Source: Geothrix limicola (lineage in GTDB: Bacteria; Acidobacteriota; Holophagae; Holophagales; Holophagaceae). Taken from it: DNA of 64,000 bases. A program made the translations under genes and the position numbers. The DNA is taken from positions 124,001 through 188,000 of the forward strand of contig NZ_BSDE01000005.1 in the NCBI RefSeq assembly GCF_030268085.1, given 5' to 3'. The notes under the pieces were generated by a model that saw only the letters and a list, made by a program, of their open reading frames with translations, made no database searches and was not told the origin of the DNA. This document shows, piece by piece, positions 34,933 through 44,490 of the stretch. Every line of letters begins with the position of its first letter. The stretch's first letter is position 1.

Positions 34933-36773
34933 CCCTGCTCCCTTTGGGGATGGAGCACCAGCTCCATCCGGCAGCGCGCGCAGTCGAAGCGGCACTCCAG
35001 GCGCGTGGGACCGTTCTCCAAAAAGAGCGGGCCCAACGGCTCCTGCAGGCGTCTCCAGGGCTCGGGGTTGTCGTGCAGCCGGCACCAGCCCAGCTCGAAC
35101 TTCACACAGTGGCGGGTGGTCATCACCACCCGGCCCTGCAGGTTTTCCTGCAGTTCCGCCGCCGGCTCCAGGACCGTGCCGCCCGCCCGCTCGTAGAAGG
35201 CCCGGGCTGCCCGGTTGGCGATGTTCCAGGTGAAGTCCAGCTCCCGTTCCGGCAGCGGATGGTGCACCGCGGACGCGGGCCGTCGCCCCTCCCGTGCCCG
35301 CGGCGCTCGGCGCAGGGCTTCGAGCGAAGCAGCCGCGTCCCTGCGGAGCGCATTAAGCACGCTAACGGGCACGAAGCGCGGCTCCGCCACCCGCAGCTCC
35401 GCCAGTTCGAAGGGCGTGTTTCCGAGACGGGCCAGAGCCTCCTGGATGGTCCGCGCGGCGGCGGCTGCTTCCCGCGGCGCAGCGAAGGTGCCCGGGGCCT
35501 GGGCTTCTGCGACGAATCCGGCGGAGTCCTCCAGACGCAGACGCACGGCCCCTTCCGGGAAGTCCAGGCACGCGTCCACCGGGATCCGGCGGTCCACCTT
35601 GGCGCCGCGCAGGGCCCGGAGCCAGTGCAGGTCCAGGTTCCGGTGAAGCCGGGTGCCGGGCCTGATGCGGGCGGGATCCTGCACGAAGATCTGGCGGCCA
35701 TCCACCGCGTTGATCACCGTGCCCGCCACTTCGGGGCCGTCGACAAAGGCGAGGCCGTCCCCCGGATGCAGGTCCGCGGCGGCGTCCAGCACCAGACGAT
35801 CCCCCTGGATCGAGCGCACCTCGCCGATGCATTCGCCGAGGTGCTTCGCCGCGTCCGGATTGCCCATGGGCTGGCGTTCGCCATGGATGCGGTAGGTGGA
35901 CAGGCCGCGCTGGAAGGTCTTGGAGGGATCGGGTTCGAAGGCGTGACGGACCGCGCCAAGAGACGCGCGCGCCAGCTCCGGACGCCGTTCAAGGAGGGCA
36001 TCGAGCTTGCGGCGCACGTGGCTGACGACGTTCTTCACGTAGTCTGCATCCTTGAGCCGACCCTCGATCTTGAAGCTCTGGACACCCGCATCGGCGAGGG
36101 CCTCCAGATGGTCGGACAGATCCAGATCCCGGATGTTGAGGAGATGCTTTTCCCGGACGATCACGCGGCCCGCGCCATCCACCAGGTTCCAGGGCGCGCG
36201 GCAGGGCTGGGCGCATTCGCCGCGGTTTCCGCTGCGGTCGCAGATGGCCCCGCTCAGGTAGCACTGCCCGCTTTCGCCCACGCAGAGGGCGCCGTAGACG
36301 AAGGCCTCCAGTTCGATGTCCGCGGCCTGGTGGACGGCGCGGATCTCATCCAGGCTCAGTTCCCGCGCGAGGATGGCCCGCGTGAAACCGGCACCGGCCA
36401 GGAAGGCCACCTTCTCAGGGCTGTCGCAGGCGGCCTGGGTGCTGGCGTGCAGCGGAAGGGGCGGCAGGTCCATCTCCAGGAAGGCCATGTCCTGGATGAT
36501 CAGGGCGTCCACGCCAGCCTCGTAGAGTTCCCAGGCCTGGCGCCGCGCCGCCTCCAATTCACTGTCGAAGAGCAGCGTGTTGAGGGTCGCGAACACCTTC
36601 GCGCCCCAGAGCCGGGCTTCCCGCGTGAGCTGTTCGAAATCCTCCAGACCGTTTCCAGCCGCCTGCCGGGCGCCGAAGCGGGCGCCGCCCATGTACACCG
36701 CGTCCGCCCCGCAGCGCAGCGCGAGGATGCCCTGATCCGCGTTCTTCGCGGGAGCGAGCAGTTCCAGTGCCAT
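34929..36773 (-). CDS. U32 family peptidase (RlhA/TrhP-like)
   Basis: A 614-residue protein starting MALELLAPAKNADQGILALRCGADAVY, the U32 hallmark. The family signature ELEAFVYGALCVGESGQCYLS lies near residues 155-175, followed by an Fe-S-type Cys cluster (CDRSGNRGECAQPCR). U32 proteins of the RlhA/TrhP type are involved in hydroxylation of 23S rRNA C2501 or of tRNA uridine 34; the longer form with the C-terminal domain, as here, fits RlhA-like proteins. More Cys (CRLHD, CRFDCARC) occur at the C-terminus. It is coupled to the flavoprotein. Confidence 0.88.
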   Translation of the reverse strand: MALELLAPAKNADQGILALRCGADAVYMGGARFGARQAAGNGLEDFEQLTREARLWGAKVFATLNTLLFDSELEAARRQAWELYEAGVDALIIQDMAFLEMDLPPLPLHASTQAACDSPEKVAFLAGAGFTRAILARELSLDEIRAVHQAADIELEAFVYGALCVGESGQCYLSGAICDRSGNRGECAQPCRAPWNLVDGAGRVIVREKHLLNIRDLDLSDHLEALADAGVQSFKIEGRLKDADYVKNVVSHVRRKLDALLERRPELARASLGAVRHAFEPDPSKTFQRGLSTYRIHGERQPMGNPDAAKHLGECIGEVRSIQGDRLVLDAAADLHPGDGLAFVDGPEVAGTVINAVDGRQIFVQDPARIRPGTRLHRNLDLHWLRALRGAKVDRRIPVDACLDFPEGAVRLRLEDSAGFVAEAQAPGTFAAPREAAAAARTIQEALARLGNTPFELAELRVAEPRFVPVSVLNALRRDAAASLEALRRAPRAREGRRPASAVHHPLPERELDFTWNIANRAARAFYERAGGTVLEPAAELQENLQGRVVMTTRHCVKFELGWCRLHDNPEPWRRLQEPLGPLFLENGPTRLECRFDCARCRMELVLHPQREQG

Positions 36774-37316
36774 GGATTTCAGGGTACCAGCCGCGGAACG
36801 AGAGCCAGATCACGTCATGCGGGTTCACGAGACCGACCGCTAAACGCCCCCACGGAAGACCGCCCTGGCCGCTGGAAAGGAAGGTTGAGAATCCCGATCA
36901 AGTCAGACTAGAATGTGATGTATTAGTTTTTCGGATATTTCTGATTTATGAATTTATTTTCACGCCTTTTTCACAACGAAAGCAAGCCAAGAAGCCACCC
37001 TAAGACTAGGATTGAAATATCACATCGGGATGGACCCTGGGCATTCCGGCGCCCCTTCCCCGCTATTCCGGCAGGGCCGGGATGACCGATCAGGGGGCAT
37101 CGAGCCGTCAACCTAGGGGCCTTCCCTGTCCGCCCTGCAGCCATCCCTGATTCGGCCCTGAACGGGCCCTGGTTTCGATTCCACCATCGGGCCGCCCCTG
37201 TCCCCAGGGGTCGCCTGCTGTTCCGTTCTCCTCCTCCCGATGGCCTCGCTTCAGGGGTCCTTGGAGAGGCTCTGCGTCACCCCACCCGGGAAACCTTCCC
37301 ACCCACAGGAGTTTTC
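36774..37316. other. Gap between the U32 gene and the large secreted protein gene
   Basis: No gene is supported in these 543 bases. The part at about 36900-36990 is AT-rich and unlike the surrounding DNA, so it may hold promoters for both genes. A GC-rich segment with several small inverted repeats lies at 37050-37270, and the last 15 bases contain CAGGAG as ribosome site for the gene at 37317. No riboswitch consensus was recognised. Confidence 0.4.
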
Positions 37317-40300
37317 ATGCAGTTCCGCCGATCCGCCGCGATAGGCCTTTGCACCGCCCTCATCGCGGCCGTCCAGGCCCCGGCCCAGACGCCTTCCCCC
37401 AGCTTCTCGTTCACCACCTACAAGACGGGATTCCAGCAGCCCGTCGGGGTGGTGTTCGATCAGGAAGGCCACGCCTATGTCTGGGAGAAGGGCGGCATGG
37501 TCAAGCTCGTCGAACCCAACGGGGGCGACTTGTCCGTGCTGCTCGATTTATCCGAGGAAGTCTCGAGCCCCTCCGGCGACGACCACGGGCTGCTGGGATT
37601 CGCCCTGGATCCGGACTTCGCCAACAACGGCTATGTCTACCTGTGGTACACGGTCGAACGCGCCTTGCTGTACAACCAGCCCGACCTGCCCCACGATGTG
37701 AGCGGCGCCACCCAGGGGCGCTGCACCCGGTACACGGTGGTGAACCATCACATCGATCCCGCCACGCGGCACGTCGTCCTTGGGCAGGACCTGATGGATG
37801 GGCCCCCCATCATGGGAACGACCCATGGCGTGGGGACCTGCTTCTTCGGGGCCGATGGCAGCCTGATGCTTTCCGTGGGAGACGGCTCCCTGGGCGATCC
37901 CTACGGCGCCGAAGGCGTGGCCCACGGGATCATCACCCAGGCCATGTCGGACCTGAAGCAGCTGAGGGCCCAGGACAACAACAGCCTCAGCGGCAAATTG
38001 CTGAGGGTCGACAAGGTCACCGGCGAGGGACTGCCGACCAATCCTCACTACGATCCGAACAATAAGCGGAGCGCCCAGTCCCGGATGTACGTCAAGGGCC
38101 TGAGAAACCCCTACCGCGTGACCAACATCGCTGGCGTGGGCCTCGGCAACGGGCCCGGCTACTTCCTCGTCAGCGACACGGGGGAAAACACCTGGGAGGA
38201 GGTCGCGCTCTACACGGCCCCCGATGACAACGGCGGCTGGCCGTACTACGAAGGCTTCGATCGCGCCCGGATCAATGAGCAGATCGCCTTCCCGCTCCCC
38301 TCCCCCGAACCGCCCACGATGCAGCCGCTGTATTCCTGGCCCCATCCCGAGAATGCCGCCAAGGGCCTGGGCACGGTCGGAAAGATCAAGGTCAACAACC
38401 AAGCCGTCCTGATCACGGATCTGAACAATTCCCCCAACATCCTCGGGACCTCCTCGACGGGAAACACCTTCTACCCGAAGAACGTGGGCCTCAACCGGTA
38501 CAACCACCTGCTGGACGATGCGGTGCTGGCGGCGGATTACACGCAGGATGTGCTGCGGGCCATCACCTTCAATCAGGCCAACAGCACGGTCGATTTCAAC
38601 AACCCCAACAAGCTGTTCGTCGTGGCACGGAAAGGGGCCATCGTCGATCTGTACACGAATCCCTATGACGGCTACATCTATGCGATCACGTACGGCGCCG
38701 TGGGCGCTGAAGTCGCCCGCCTGAACCTGGTCAGCAACCTGCCGCCGGTGGCGGTGATCAAGACCACGGATTCCACGGCGACGGGATCCGGGAGCCTCAC
38801 GGTCCAGTTCTACGGCGACCAGTCCTACGACCCTGACGATGCGACGATCGGCTACGCCTGGAATTTCGGAGATGGCTCACCCACCTCCACGGAAGCCAAT
38901 CCCATCCACACCTTCAACGCCTCGACCGGGAACCCCGAAACGCGGCAGGTGACGCTGACCGTCACGGATCCCCATGCCAATGCCAGCCTCGCGACGCAGA
39001 CCGTCTCGCTGAACAACCTCCCGCCTCAAATCCAGACCCTCTCGGTCAAGAACAACGCCACCGGCGCTGAGATCAGCAGCATCGCGGTCGGGGGGAATTC
39101 ACCCACGTCCTACGATGTGACGCTGGACGCGACGGTGACCGATGACCGCACCGCGGCCTCCTCGCTGACCTACACCTGGACCGTGGACAGGCACCACAAC
39201 AACCACATCCACTACGGACAGCCCATCACGGGGAAGACTGTCACGACCCAGCTGGTCCCCGAGGGCGGATGCGGAGAAGGCGCCTCCTATTGGTTCGCCG
39301 TCTCCCTGGTCGTGACCGATCAGGACGGTGCGAGCGCGACGGCCCAGAAGCAGATCTACCAGGACTGCGCCGGCCTGACACCGCAGACCATCACGGTGTC
39401 GCCGGTTCCGGACCAATCCATTCTGAACGGCTCGCTCAGCATCGCCGCCTCGAGCAGCTCGGGGTTGCCGGTCACGTTCCAGAAGGTCTCCGGTCCCTTC
39501 GAAGTGAACGCCCAGACGGGCCTGGTGACCTTTTCGGGAACGCCCGGCGAGGCCGTGCTTTACGCCTTCCAGCACGGGAACACCGTCATCGGGAACGCCT
39601 ACCCGAAGGAGATCCGGTTCAACATCGTCAATCCTCCAGTGGTGACGGCCGTGGATGCCCATGGCTGCGGCGCGGGACCCATCACGCTGACCGCCTCGAG
39701 CGCCAACAGCAGCATCGCCTGGTTCGCCACCCAGACCGGGGGATTCCCGCTGGCGATCGGGCCAACCTTCACGCCCACCATCAGCCAGAACACGACCTAC
39801 TACGTCCAGGCCACGGGCGGGTTCGCCAATCTGGCGTCGGTCCGCAAACCGGTACTTGCAAGTATCGCGGGCAGATCCATTCCGTTTGCGGAGGATTTCC
39901 AAGGTGACGGACTACCCAGCGGATGGTCGGTCAAGAACAGCAATCAGTCAGCGCTGACCTGGTCCCAGGTGAACTACGGCAACGGCCCCGAAACCGTGAA
40001 GAGATCCTTCAGCTACCAGGACTACCAGGCCGGTGCCGATGTGGTGAACGGCCAGGCCGTGGACCGGGACGAGCTGCGCACGCCCGCGCTCGATTTCACC
40101 AACGTGCCCTTCCCGCGACTGACCTTTGACCTCGCCTATGCCTACAACAACGCGGACGACGGATTGAGCGTCTGGGTGTCGACGGATTGCGGCGCCACCT
40201 TCGTGCCAGCCGGATTCGACCGGAAGGGCCAGGCGCTGGCCACCGTGGGAACCCAACAGTCGCCCTTCTACCCGCAGGGGGCCAGCCAGTGGGCCTCGCA

Positions 40301-42251
40301 ATCGGTCGACCTGTCCGATTTCGCGGGCAATCCCAATGTCATCGTCGCCTTCAGGAACACACCCGCCCTAGGCAACAACCTCTACCTCGACAATGTCAGG
40401 GTCGAGAATGTGCCCTTCGCGCCGGTGGCCTCCTTCACGACGCCGGCGAGCTATTGCCTGAATCAGCCCGTGCCGTTCACCAACACCTCAACGGGTGGAG
40501 CCACCAACTCATACCTGTGGACCTTTCTCGACCACAACAGCAATGCGCTCGGCACCTCGACCGCCAAGCATCCGACCTGGACCTTCACCAACGAGGAGTG
40601 GGTCTCGGCGCGCCTGACGGTGACCAACTCCCAGGGCACCAGCATCAGTTATGGCCCCAGCTGGATCCTGGTCAAATCCATTCCGACGATCACCAGCACC
40701 ACACCCGGTTCGCGCAACGGGAATGGATCCGTCGTCCTGGGCGCACAGGCCTCCAATAGTGCCCCCCTGTCCTGGTATGCGACGCCAACCGGCAGCACGG
40801 CCCTCGGATCGGGCACCAGCTTCACGACCCCCAACCTCTCCACCACGACGACCTTCTACGTGGAGGCGTCCAACGGGGGCTGCACCTCCACCCGAGTCGC
40901 CGTGCTCGCCACCATCAACAGCGGCGTGACTGACACGACGCCTCCCACTGCCCCGGCCAATCTGACGGCCACAGGTACGACCCAGAATGCGACGAACTTG
41001 AGCTGGACGGCTTCGACGGATGACACGGGCGTCACGGGTTACGACGTCTACCAGAATGGCAACCTGGTCGCCGGCCTTTCCGGATCGAGCCTGGGTTATG
41101 CGGTGACGGGCCTGAGGCCCGGCACCGGCTACGCCTTCCTCGTGAAGGCGCGGGATGCCGCCGGCAACATTTCCGCATCGAGCAATCTGGTGAACATCAC
41201 CACGCTTTCTGACACCACCACCGCCCCGGCGGCCTCCTTCACCGTGTCCACGCCCATCAGCCTGGGCCAGCCGGTCGCCTTCACCAACACATCCACCGGC
41301 GGTTCCACGAACACCTACCTCTGGACCTTCCTGGATCACAACAACAACCCGCTGGGCACCTCCCTGGCCACGAATCCCACCTGGACCTTCAGCAACGAGG
41401 AATGGGTCTCGGCCCGGCTGGTCGCTACCAATCCCCTCGGCACGAGCACCAGCTACGGATCTGGCTGGGTCTATGCCAATCCCATTCCCGCCATCACCAG
41501 CGTCACACCGGGCTCGCGGGTGGGCACCGGCCAGGTCACGCTCGGGGCCCAGGCCTCCAACAGCGGCACCATCTCCTGGTACGCCTCCCTGACGGGAGGC
41601 AATCCGCTGGGCACCGGCACGAGCTTCACAACCCCCGTGATCTCCACCACGACGACCTATTACGTGGAAGCCTCCAAAGGCGGGATCCCCTCCCCCAGGA
41701 CTGCGGTGGTCGCCACGGTCAGCGGCAGCAGCACCGATGCGACGGCCCCGGCCGCCTCGTTCACCATGTCGGCACCCGTGTGCCTGGGCCAGCCCGTTGT
41801 CTTCACCAACACGTCCACCGGCGGCACCACCAACACCTACCTGTGGACCTTCCTCGATCACAACAACAATCCGCTGGGCACCTCCCTGGCCACGAACCCC
41901 ACCTGGACCTTCAGTAACGAGGAGTGGGTGTCGGCTCGCCTGGTCGTCACCAACGCCCTCGGCACGAGCACCAGCTACGGGCCCAACTGGGTGTATGCCA
42001 AGCCGGTCCCCACGGTCCTGAGCACCACTCCAGCGGCGCGATCGGGCAATGGCTCCGTCATGCTGGGAGCCCAGGCTTCGAACAGCGGAACCATTTCCTG
42101 GTACACCACCCTTTCCGGCGGGACCGCCCTCTGGACGGGGAACAGCTTCACGACGCCCAGCCTCTCCGCCACGACGACCTACTACGCGGAAGCTTCCAAC
42201 GGAGTGTGCCCTTCGCCGCGCGTCGCGGTGGTCGCAACCGTGAACCCTTGA
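37317..42251 (+). CDS. Secreted sugar dehydrogenase-type protein with PKD, FN3 and repeated modules
   Basis: A 1644-residue exported protein. Signal peptide about residues 1-24. Residues 25-475 form a glucose/sorbosone dehydrogenase-type beta-propeller (VGVVFDQEGHAYVWEKGG, DDHGLLGFALDPDF, KGLRNPYRVT), a class that uses PQQ. A PKD domain follows (YAWNFGDGSPTSTEANPIHTF), then Ig-like and adhesion-type domains, an FN3 domain (about 1205-1300) and three modules of about 165 residues (about 1035, 1303 and 1475) sharing YLWTFLDHN and NEEWVSARL. No anchor or sorting tail is obvious at the end. It probably acts on or binds extracellular sugars. Confidence 0.85.
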   Translation: MQFRRSAAIGLCTALIAAVQAPAQTPSPSFSFTTYKTGFQQPVGVVFDQEGHAYVWEKGGMVKLVEPNGGDLSVLLDLSEEVSSPSGDDHGLLGFALDPDFANNGYVYLWYTVERALLYNQPDLPHDVSGATQGRCTRYTVVNHHIDPATRHVVLGQDLMDGPPIMGTTHGVGTCFFGADGSLMLSVGDGSLGDPYGAEGVAHGIITQAMSDLKQLRAQDNNSLSGKLLRVDKVTGEGLPTNPHYDPNNKRSAQSRMYVKGLRNPYRVTNIAGVGLGNGPGYFLVSDTGENTWEEVALYTAPDDNGGWPYYEGFDRARINEQIAFPLPSPEPPTMQPLYSWPHPENAAKGLGTVGKIKVNNQAVLITDLNNSPNILGTSSTGNTFYPKNVGLNRYNHLLDDAVLAADYTQDVLRAITFNQANSTVDFNNPNKLFVVARKGAIVDLYTNPYDGYIYAITYGAVGAEVARLNLVSNLPPVAVIKTTDSTATGSGSLTVQFYGDQSYDPDDATIGYAWNFGDGSPTSTEANPIHTFNASTGNPETRQVTLTVTDPHANASLATQTVSLNNLPPQIQTLSVKNNATGAEISSIAVGGNSPTSYDVTLDATVTDDRTAASSLTYTWTVDRHHNNHIHYGQPITGKTVTTQLVPEGGCGEGASYWFAVSLVVTDQDGASATAQKQIYQDCAGLTPQTITVSPVPDQSILNGSLSIAASSSSGLPVTFQKVSGPFEVNAQTGLVTFSGTPGEAVLYAFQHGNTVIGNAYPKEIRFNIVNPPVVTAVDAHGCGAGPITLTASSANSSIAWFATQTGGFPLAIGPTFTPTISQNTTYYVQATGGFANLASVRKPVLASIAGRSIPFAEDFQGDGLPSGWSVKNSNQSALTWSQVNYGNGPETVKRSFSYQDYQAGADVVNGQAVDRDELRTPALDFTNVPFPRLTFDLAYAYNNADDGLSVWVSTDCGATFVPAGFDRKGQALATVGTQQSPFYPQGASQWASQSVDLSDFAGNPNVIVAFRNTPALGNNLYLDNVRVENVPFAPVASFTTPASYCLNQPVPFTNTSTGGATNSYLWTFLDHNSNALGTSTAKHPTWTFTNEEWVSARLTVTNSQGTSISYGPSWILVKSIPTITSTTPGSRNGNGSVVLGAQASNSAPLSWYATPTGSTALGSGTSFTTPNLSTTTTFYVEASNGGCTSTRVAVLATINSGVTDTTPPTAPANLTATGTTQNATNLSWTASTDDTGVTGYDVYQNGNLVAGLSGSSLGYAVTGLRPGTGYAFLVKARDAAGNISASSNLVNITTLSDTTTAPAASFTVSTPISLGQPVAFTNTSTGGSTNTYLWTFLDHNNNPLGTSLATNPTWTFSNEEWVSARLVATNPLGTSTSYGSGWVYANPIPAITSVTPGSRVGTGQVTLGAQASNSGTISWYASLTGGNPLGTGTSFTTPVISTTTTYYVEASKGGIPSPRTAVVATVSGSSTDATAPAASFTMSAPVCLGQPVVFTNTSTGGTTNTYLWTFLDHNNNPLGTSLATNPTWTFSNEEWVSARLVVTNALGTSTSYGPNWVYAKPVPTVLSTTPAARSGNGSVMLGAQASNSGTISWYTTLSGGTALWTGNSFTTPSLSATTTYYAEASNGVCPSPRVAVVATVNP
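40420..42240 (+). repeat. Three tandem-type protein modules at the end of the secreted protein
   Basis: Modules of about 500 bases start near 40420, 41220 and 41740; the first is separated from the second by the FN3 domain. The second and third are nearly identical over long stretches at DNA level, so they are probably a recent duplication. The first is more diverged. Confidence 0.75.
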
Positions 42252-42324
42252 GCCGCAGGCCCTAGGATTCCGGCCGCGGGATCCTGGGGTTCTCGATCCG
42301 AACCTCGACAACGTCGGCATCCAG

Positions 42325-42352
42325 AAAATCAGGGGGCTTACCCCCTGATTTT
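42325..42352 (+). terminator. Intrinsic terminator after the large secreted protein gene
   Basis: Perfect 12-bp arms AAAATCAGGGGG and CCCCCTGATTTT around a CTTA loop, then CTTG. It lies 74 bases beyond the stop and separates this gene from the eCIS operon. Confidence 0.88.
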
Positions 42353-42581
42353 CTTGTACACCCAGGCCCAGGGGTCCTTCCCAGTCGCCGCCGGGGCGAA
42401 GGGGTGGCGGATGCACCCGCTTGGGCCAAAACGCCCCAGGCCCAAAAAGGCCTTTGCTTTGGTGCTTTGAAGAAGCCGATCGGCGGCTGGAAGCAGGAGG
42501 GTGTGGGTCTCGTTCGCCCCATCATCCTATTTGTTTATTTTTATTAAATGTTAATTTTAAAAAACTTATAAACCGTTACGT
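42353..42581. other. Upstream region of the eCIS promoter
   Basis: The first part is GC-rich; from about 42520 to 42575 the DNA is almost all A/T (TTTATTTTTATTAAATG...), the kind of stretch that bends or binds IHF ahead of sigma-54 promoters. A GGCCxxxxxGGCC-like palindrome lies near 42438-42453. No gene is visible. Confidence 0.45.
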
Positions 42582-42598
42582 TTGGCACAGCGAATGCA
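42582..42598 (+). promoter_or_regulatory. Sigma-54 (-24/-12) promoter of the eCIS operon
   Basis: The sequence TTGGCACAGCGAATGCA matches the RpoN consensus YTGGCACGRNNNTTGCW at all but two positions, with GG and GC at exactly the right spacing. Transcription would start near 42610, about 276 bases before the sheath ATG, leaving a long untranslated leader. The preceding A/T tract fits IHF-type bending. It implies control by an enhancer-binding activator that is not in the window. Confidence 0.8.
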
Positions 42599-42885
42599 CA
42601 TAAGAGAGTGCGTCTCGCTTTCGCATCTTATTTTTCCTTTTCCACTTCCAAACAATTCGGCCTTTCCGCACCTCGGGCATCCGACCTCCCGTGCGGCGTC
42701 CTTGGCGATGGCTGCCGACCAGCCGGAGGAGCCTTCCCGGTTCCAAGGCGCCGGGCCGACCCTCCGCAGCCCCGACACGAACACCGCGCGCAGACGGCGC
42801 TTCTTCCACCGGAACCCCATTCGTCCTCCAGGACATCACAGCCGGCTTTCGTGATGCCCTCCCGTCCTTCCTGAAGGAGACCTAC

Positions 42886-44481
42886 ATGCCAGCAACCCTG
42901 ACGTACCCCGGTGTCTACATCGAGGAAATCCCCAGTGGTGTCCGCACCATCACGGGGGTGGCGACCTCCATCACGGCCTTCCTGGGCCGCGCGTTGAGGG
43001 GCCCGGTCAACCAGGCCGTGACCCTCAACAACTATGGCGATTTCGAATCCACCTTCGGAGGCCTCGATCCGGGTTATCCCCTGGGCTATTCCGTCCGGGA
43101 TTTCTTTCAGAACGGCGGCTCCCAGGCCATCGTCGTCCGGCTCTACAAGTCCGATGGCGGCAACGCCAAGTCCACATTGAAAATGCCCGGCGGCTTGAAT
43201 CTCTCCGCCGCCTCCGAAGGCACCTGGGGCAACCTGCTCCGCGGTCGCGTGGACTACGACAAGCTGAGCGATGAGATCGCGCAGGGCTACAACCCCACCT
43301 ACACCAAGTCCGATCTCTTCAACCTCTCCCTCTACGATGGCGTCACAGGGAAGGTGGAGACCTTCCTCAACCTCACGGTGAAGGAAAGCCCCCGCCGCGT
43401 GGATCGCGTGCTGGCGGGGAGTTCCAAGCTGGCGAACGTATCGGGCTCCCTGCCCGCCTCGGTGCCCACCAACCAGCCCGCGCCGGAAACCGGGAAGACC
43501 ATCTGGACCAGCGACACCGCCTCCATCAAGGTCGCGGATGCCGACAAGGCCACCGACGGCGCCGCGCTCAGCACCGCCGCAGACTTCACCGGCAGCCTCG
43601 CCTCGAAGACCGGCCTCTACGCCCTCGAGAACGTCGACCTCTTCAACCTCCTCTGCATCCCGCCCGACACCCGCAGCGGCGATACCCCCACGGATGCGCT
43701 GTCGGAATCGCTGGCCTACTGCCAGAAGCGCCGGGCCATGCTCATCGTGGATGCGCCCAGCGGATGGACCGGCGCCAACGATATCGTGAGCAATTCGAAG
43801 CTGGCGGCCCTGAACCTCTCGGGCCTGGCCACCCGGAACGCGGCCCTCTACTTCCCGCGGGTGCTCGAAACGGATCCCAAGCGGGACGGCCAGATCGATA
43901 CCTTCGTCCCCTGCGGCATCATCGCGGGAATCATGTCCGCCACCGACGCCCAGCGCGGCGTGTGGAAGGCCCCGGCGGGCCTGGATGCGGGGCTTTCAGG
44001 CATCCAGGGGCTGGCCGTCAACCTCACGGATGACGAGAACGGCATGTTGAATCCCCTGGGGATCAACTGTCTGCGTTCCTTCCCGGCCGCGGGTCGCGTG
44101 GTCTGGGGCGCCCGCACGCTGCGTGGCGACGACCAGCTGGCGGACGAATACAAGTACATCCCCGTGCGCCGCCTGGCCCTCTACATCGAGGAAAGCCTCT
44201 ACCGCGGCACCAAGTGGGTGGTCTTCGAACCCAACGATGAGCCGCTGTGGGCCCAGATCCGGCTGAACGTCGGCAGCTTCATGAACAACCTCTTCCGCCA
44301 GGGCGCCTTCCAGGGCCAGTCCCCGCGTGATGCCTACTTCGTGAAGTGCGACAAGGAGAGCACCACCCAGAACGACATCGACCTGGGAATCGTGAACATC
44401 ATCGTCGGCTTCGCCCCCCTGAAACCCGCGGAATTCGTCGTGATCCAGCTCCAGCAGATCGCTGGCCAGATCACGGTTTAG
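42886..44481 (+). CDS. eCIS contractile sheath protein
   Basis: A 531-residue tail sheath protein. The N-terminus MPATLTYPGVYIEEIPSGVRTITGVATSITAFLG is the classic sheath opening. The C-terminal part has KWVVFEPNDEPLWAQIRLNVGSFMNNLFRQGAFQG, DAYFVKCDKEST and GFAPLKPAEFVVIQLQQ, the conserved sheath handshake domain. The ATG at 42886 follows AAGGAGA; the frame is open upstream through GC-rich leader but the family N-terminus fixes the start. It would surround the inner tube and contract on firing. Only one sheath gene is seen, against three in the Serratia Afp system. Confidence 0.93.
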   Translation: MPATLTYPGVYIEEIPSGVRTITGVATSITAFLGRALRGPVNQAVTLNNYGDFESTFGGLDPGYPLGYSVRDFFQNGGSQAIVVRLYKSDGGNAKSTLKMPGGLNLSAASEGTWGNLLRGRVDYDKLSDEIAQGYNPTYTKSDLFNLSLYDGVTGKVETFLNLTVKESPRRVDRVLAGSSKLANVSGSLPASVPTNQPAPETGKTIWTSDTASIKVADADKATDGAALSTAADFTGSLASKTGLYALENVDLFNLLCIPPDTRSGDTPTDALSESLAYCQKRRAMLIVDAPSGWTGANDIVSNSKLAALNLSGLATRNAALYFPRVLETDPKRDGQIDTFVPCGIIAGIMSATDAQRGVWKAPAGLDAGLSGIQGLAVNLTDDENGMLNPLGINCLRSFPAAGRVVWGARTLRGDDQLADEYKYIPVRRLALYIEESLYRGTKWVVFEPNDEPLWAQIRLNVGSFMNNLFRQGAFQGQSPRDAYFVKCDKESTTQNDIDLGIVNIIVGFAPLKPAEFVVIQLQQIAGQITV

Positions 44482-44490
44482 GAGATCCCC

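Noticed and set aside
36774-37316. Riboswitch before the secreted protein gene
   Set aside because: Several stems are possible but no GEMM, cobalamin or other conserved core was recognised.
42691-42885. N-terminal extension of the sheath protein
   Set aside because: In frame but Arg/Pro/Ser-rich with no ribosome site; the family N-terminus begins at 42886 after AAGGAGA.
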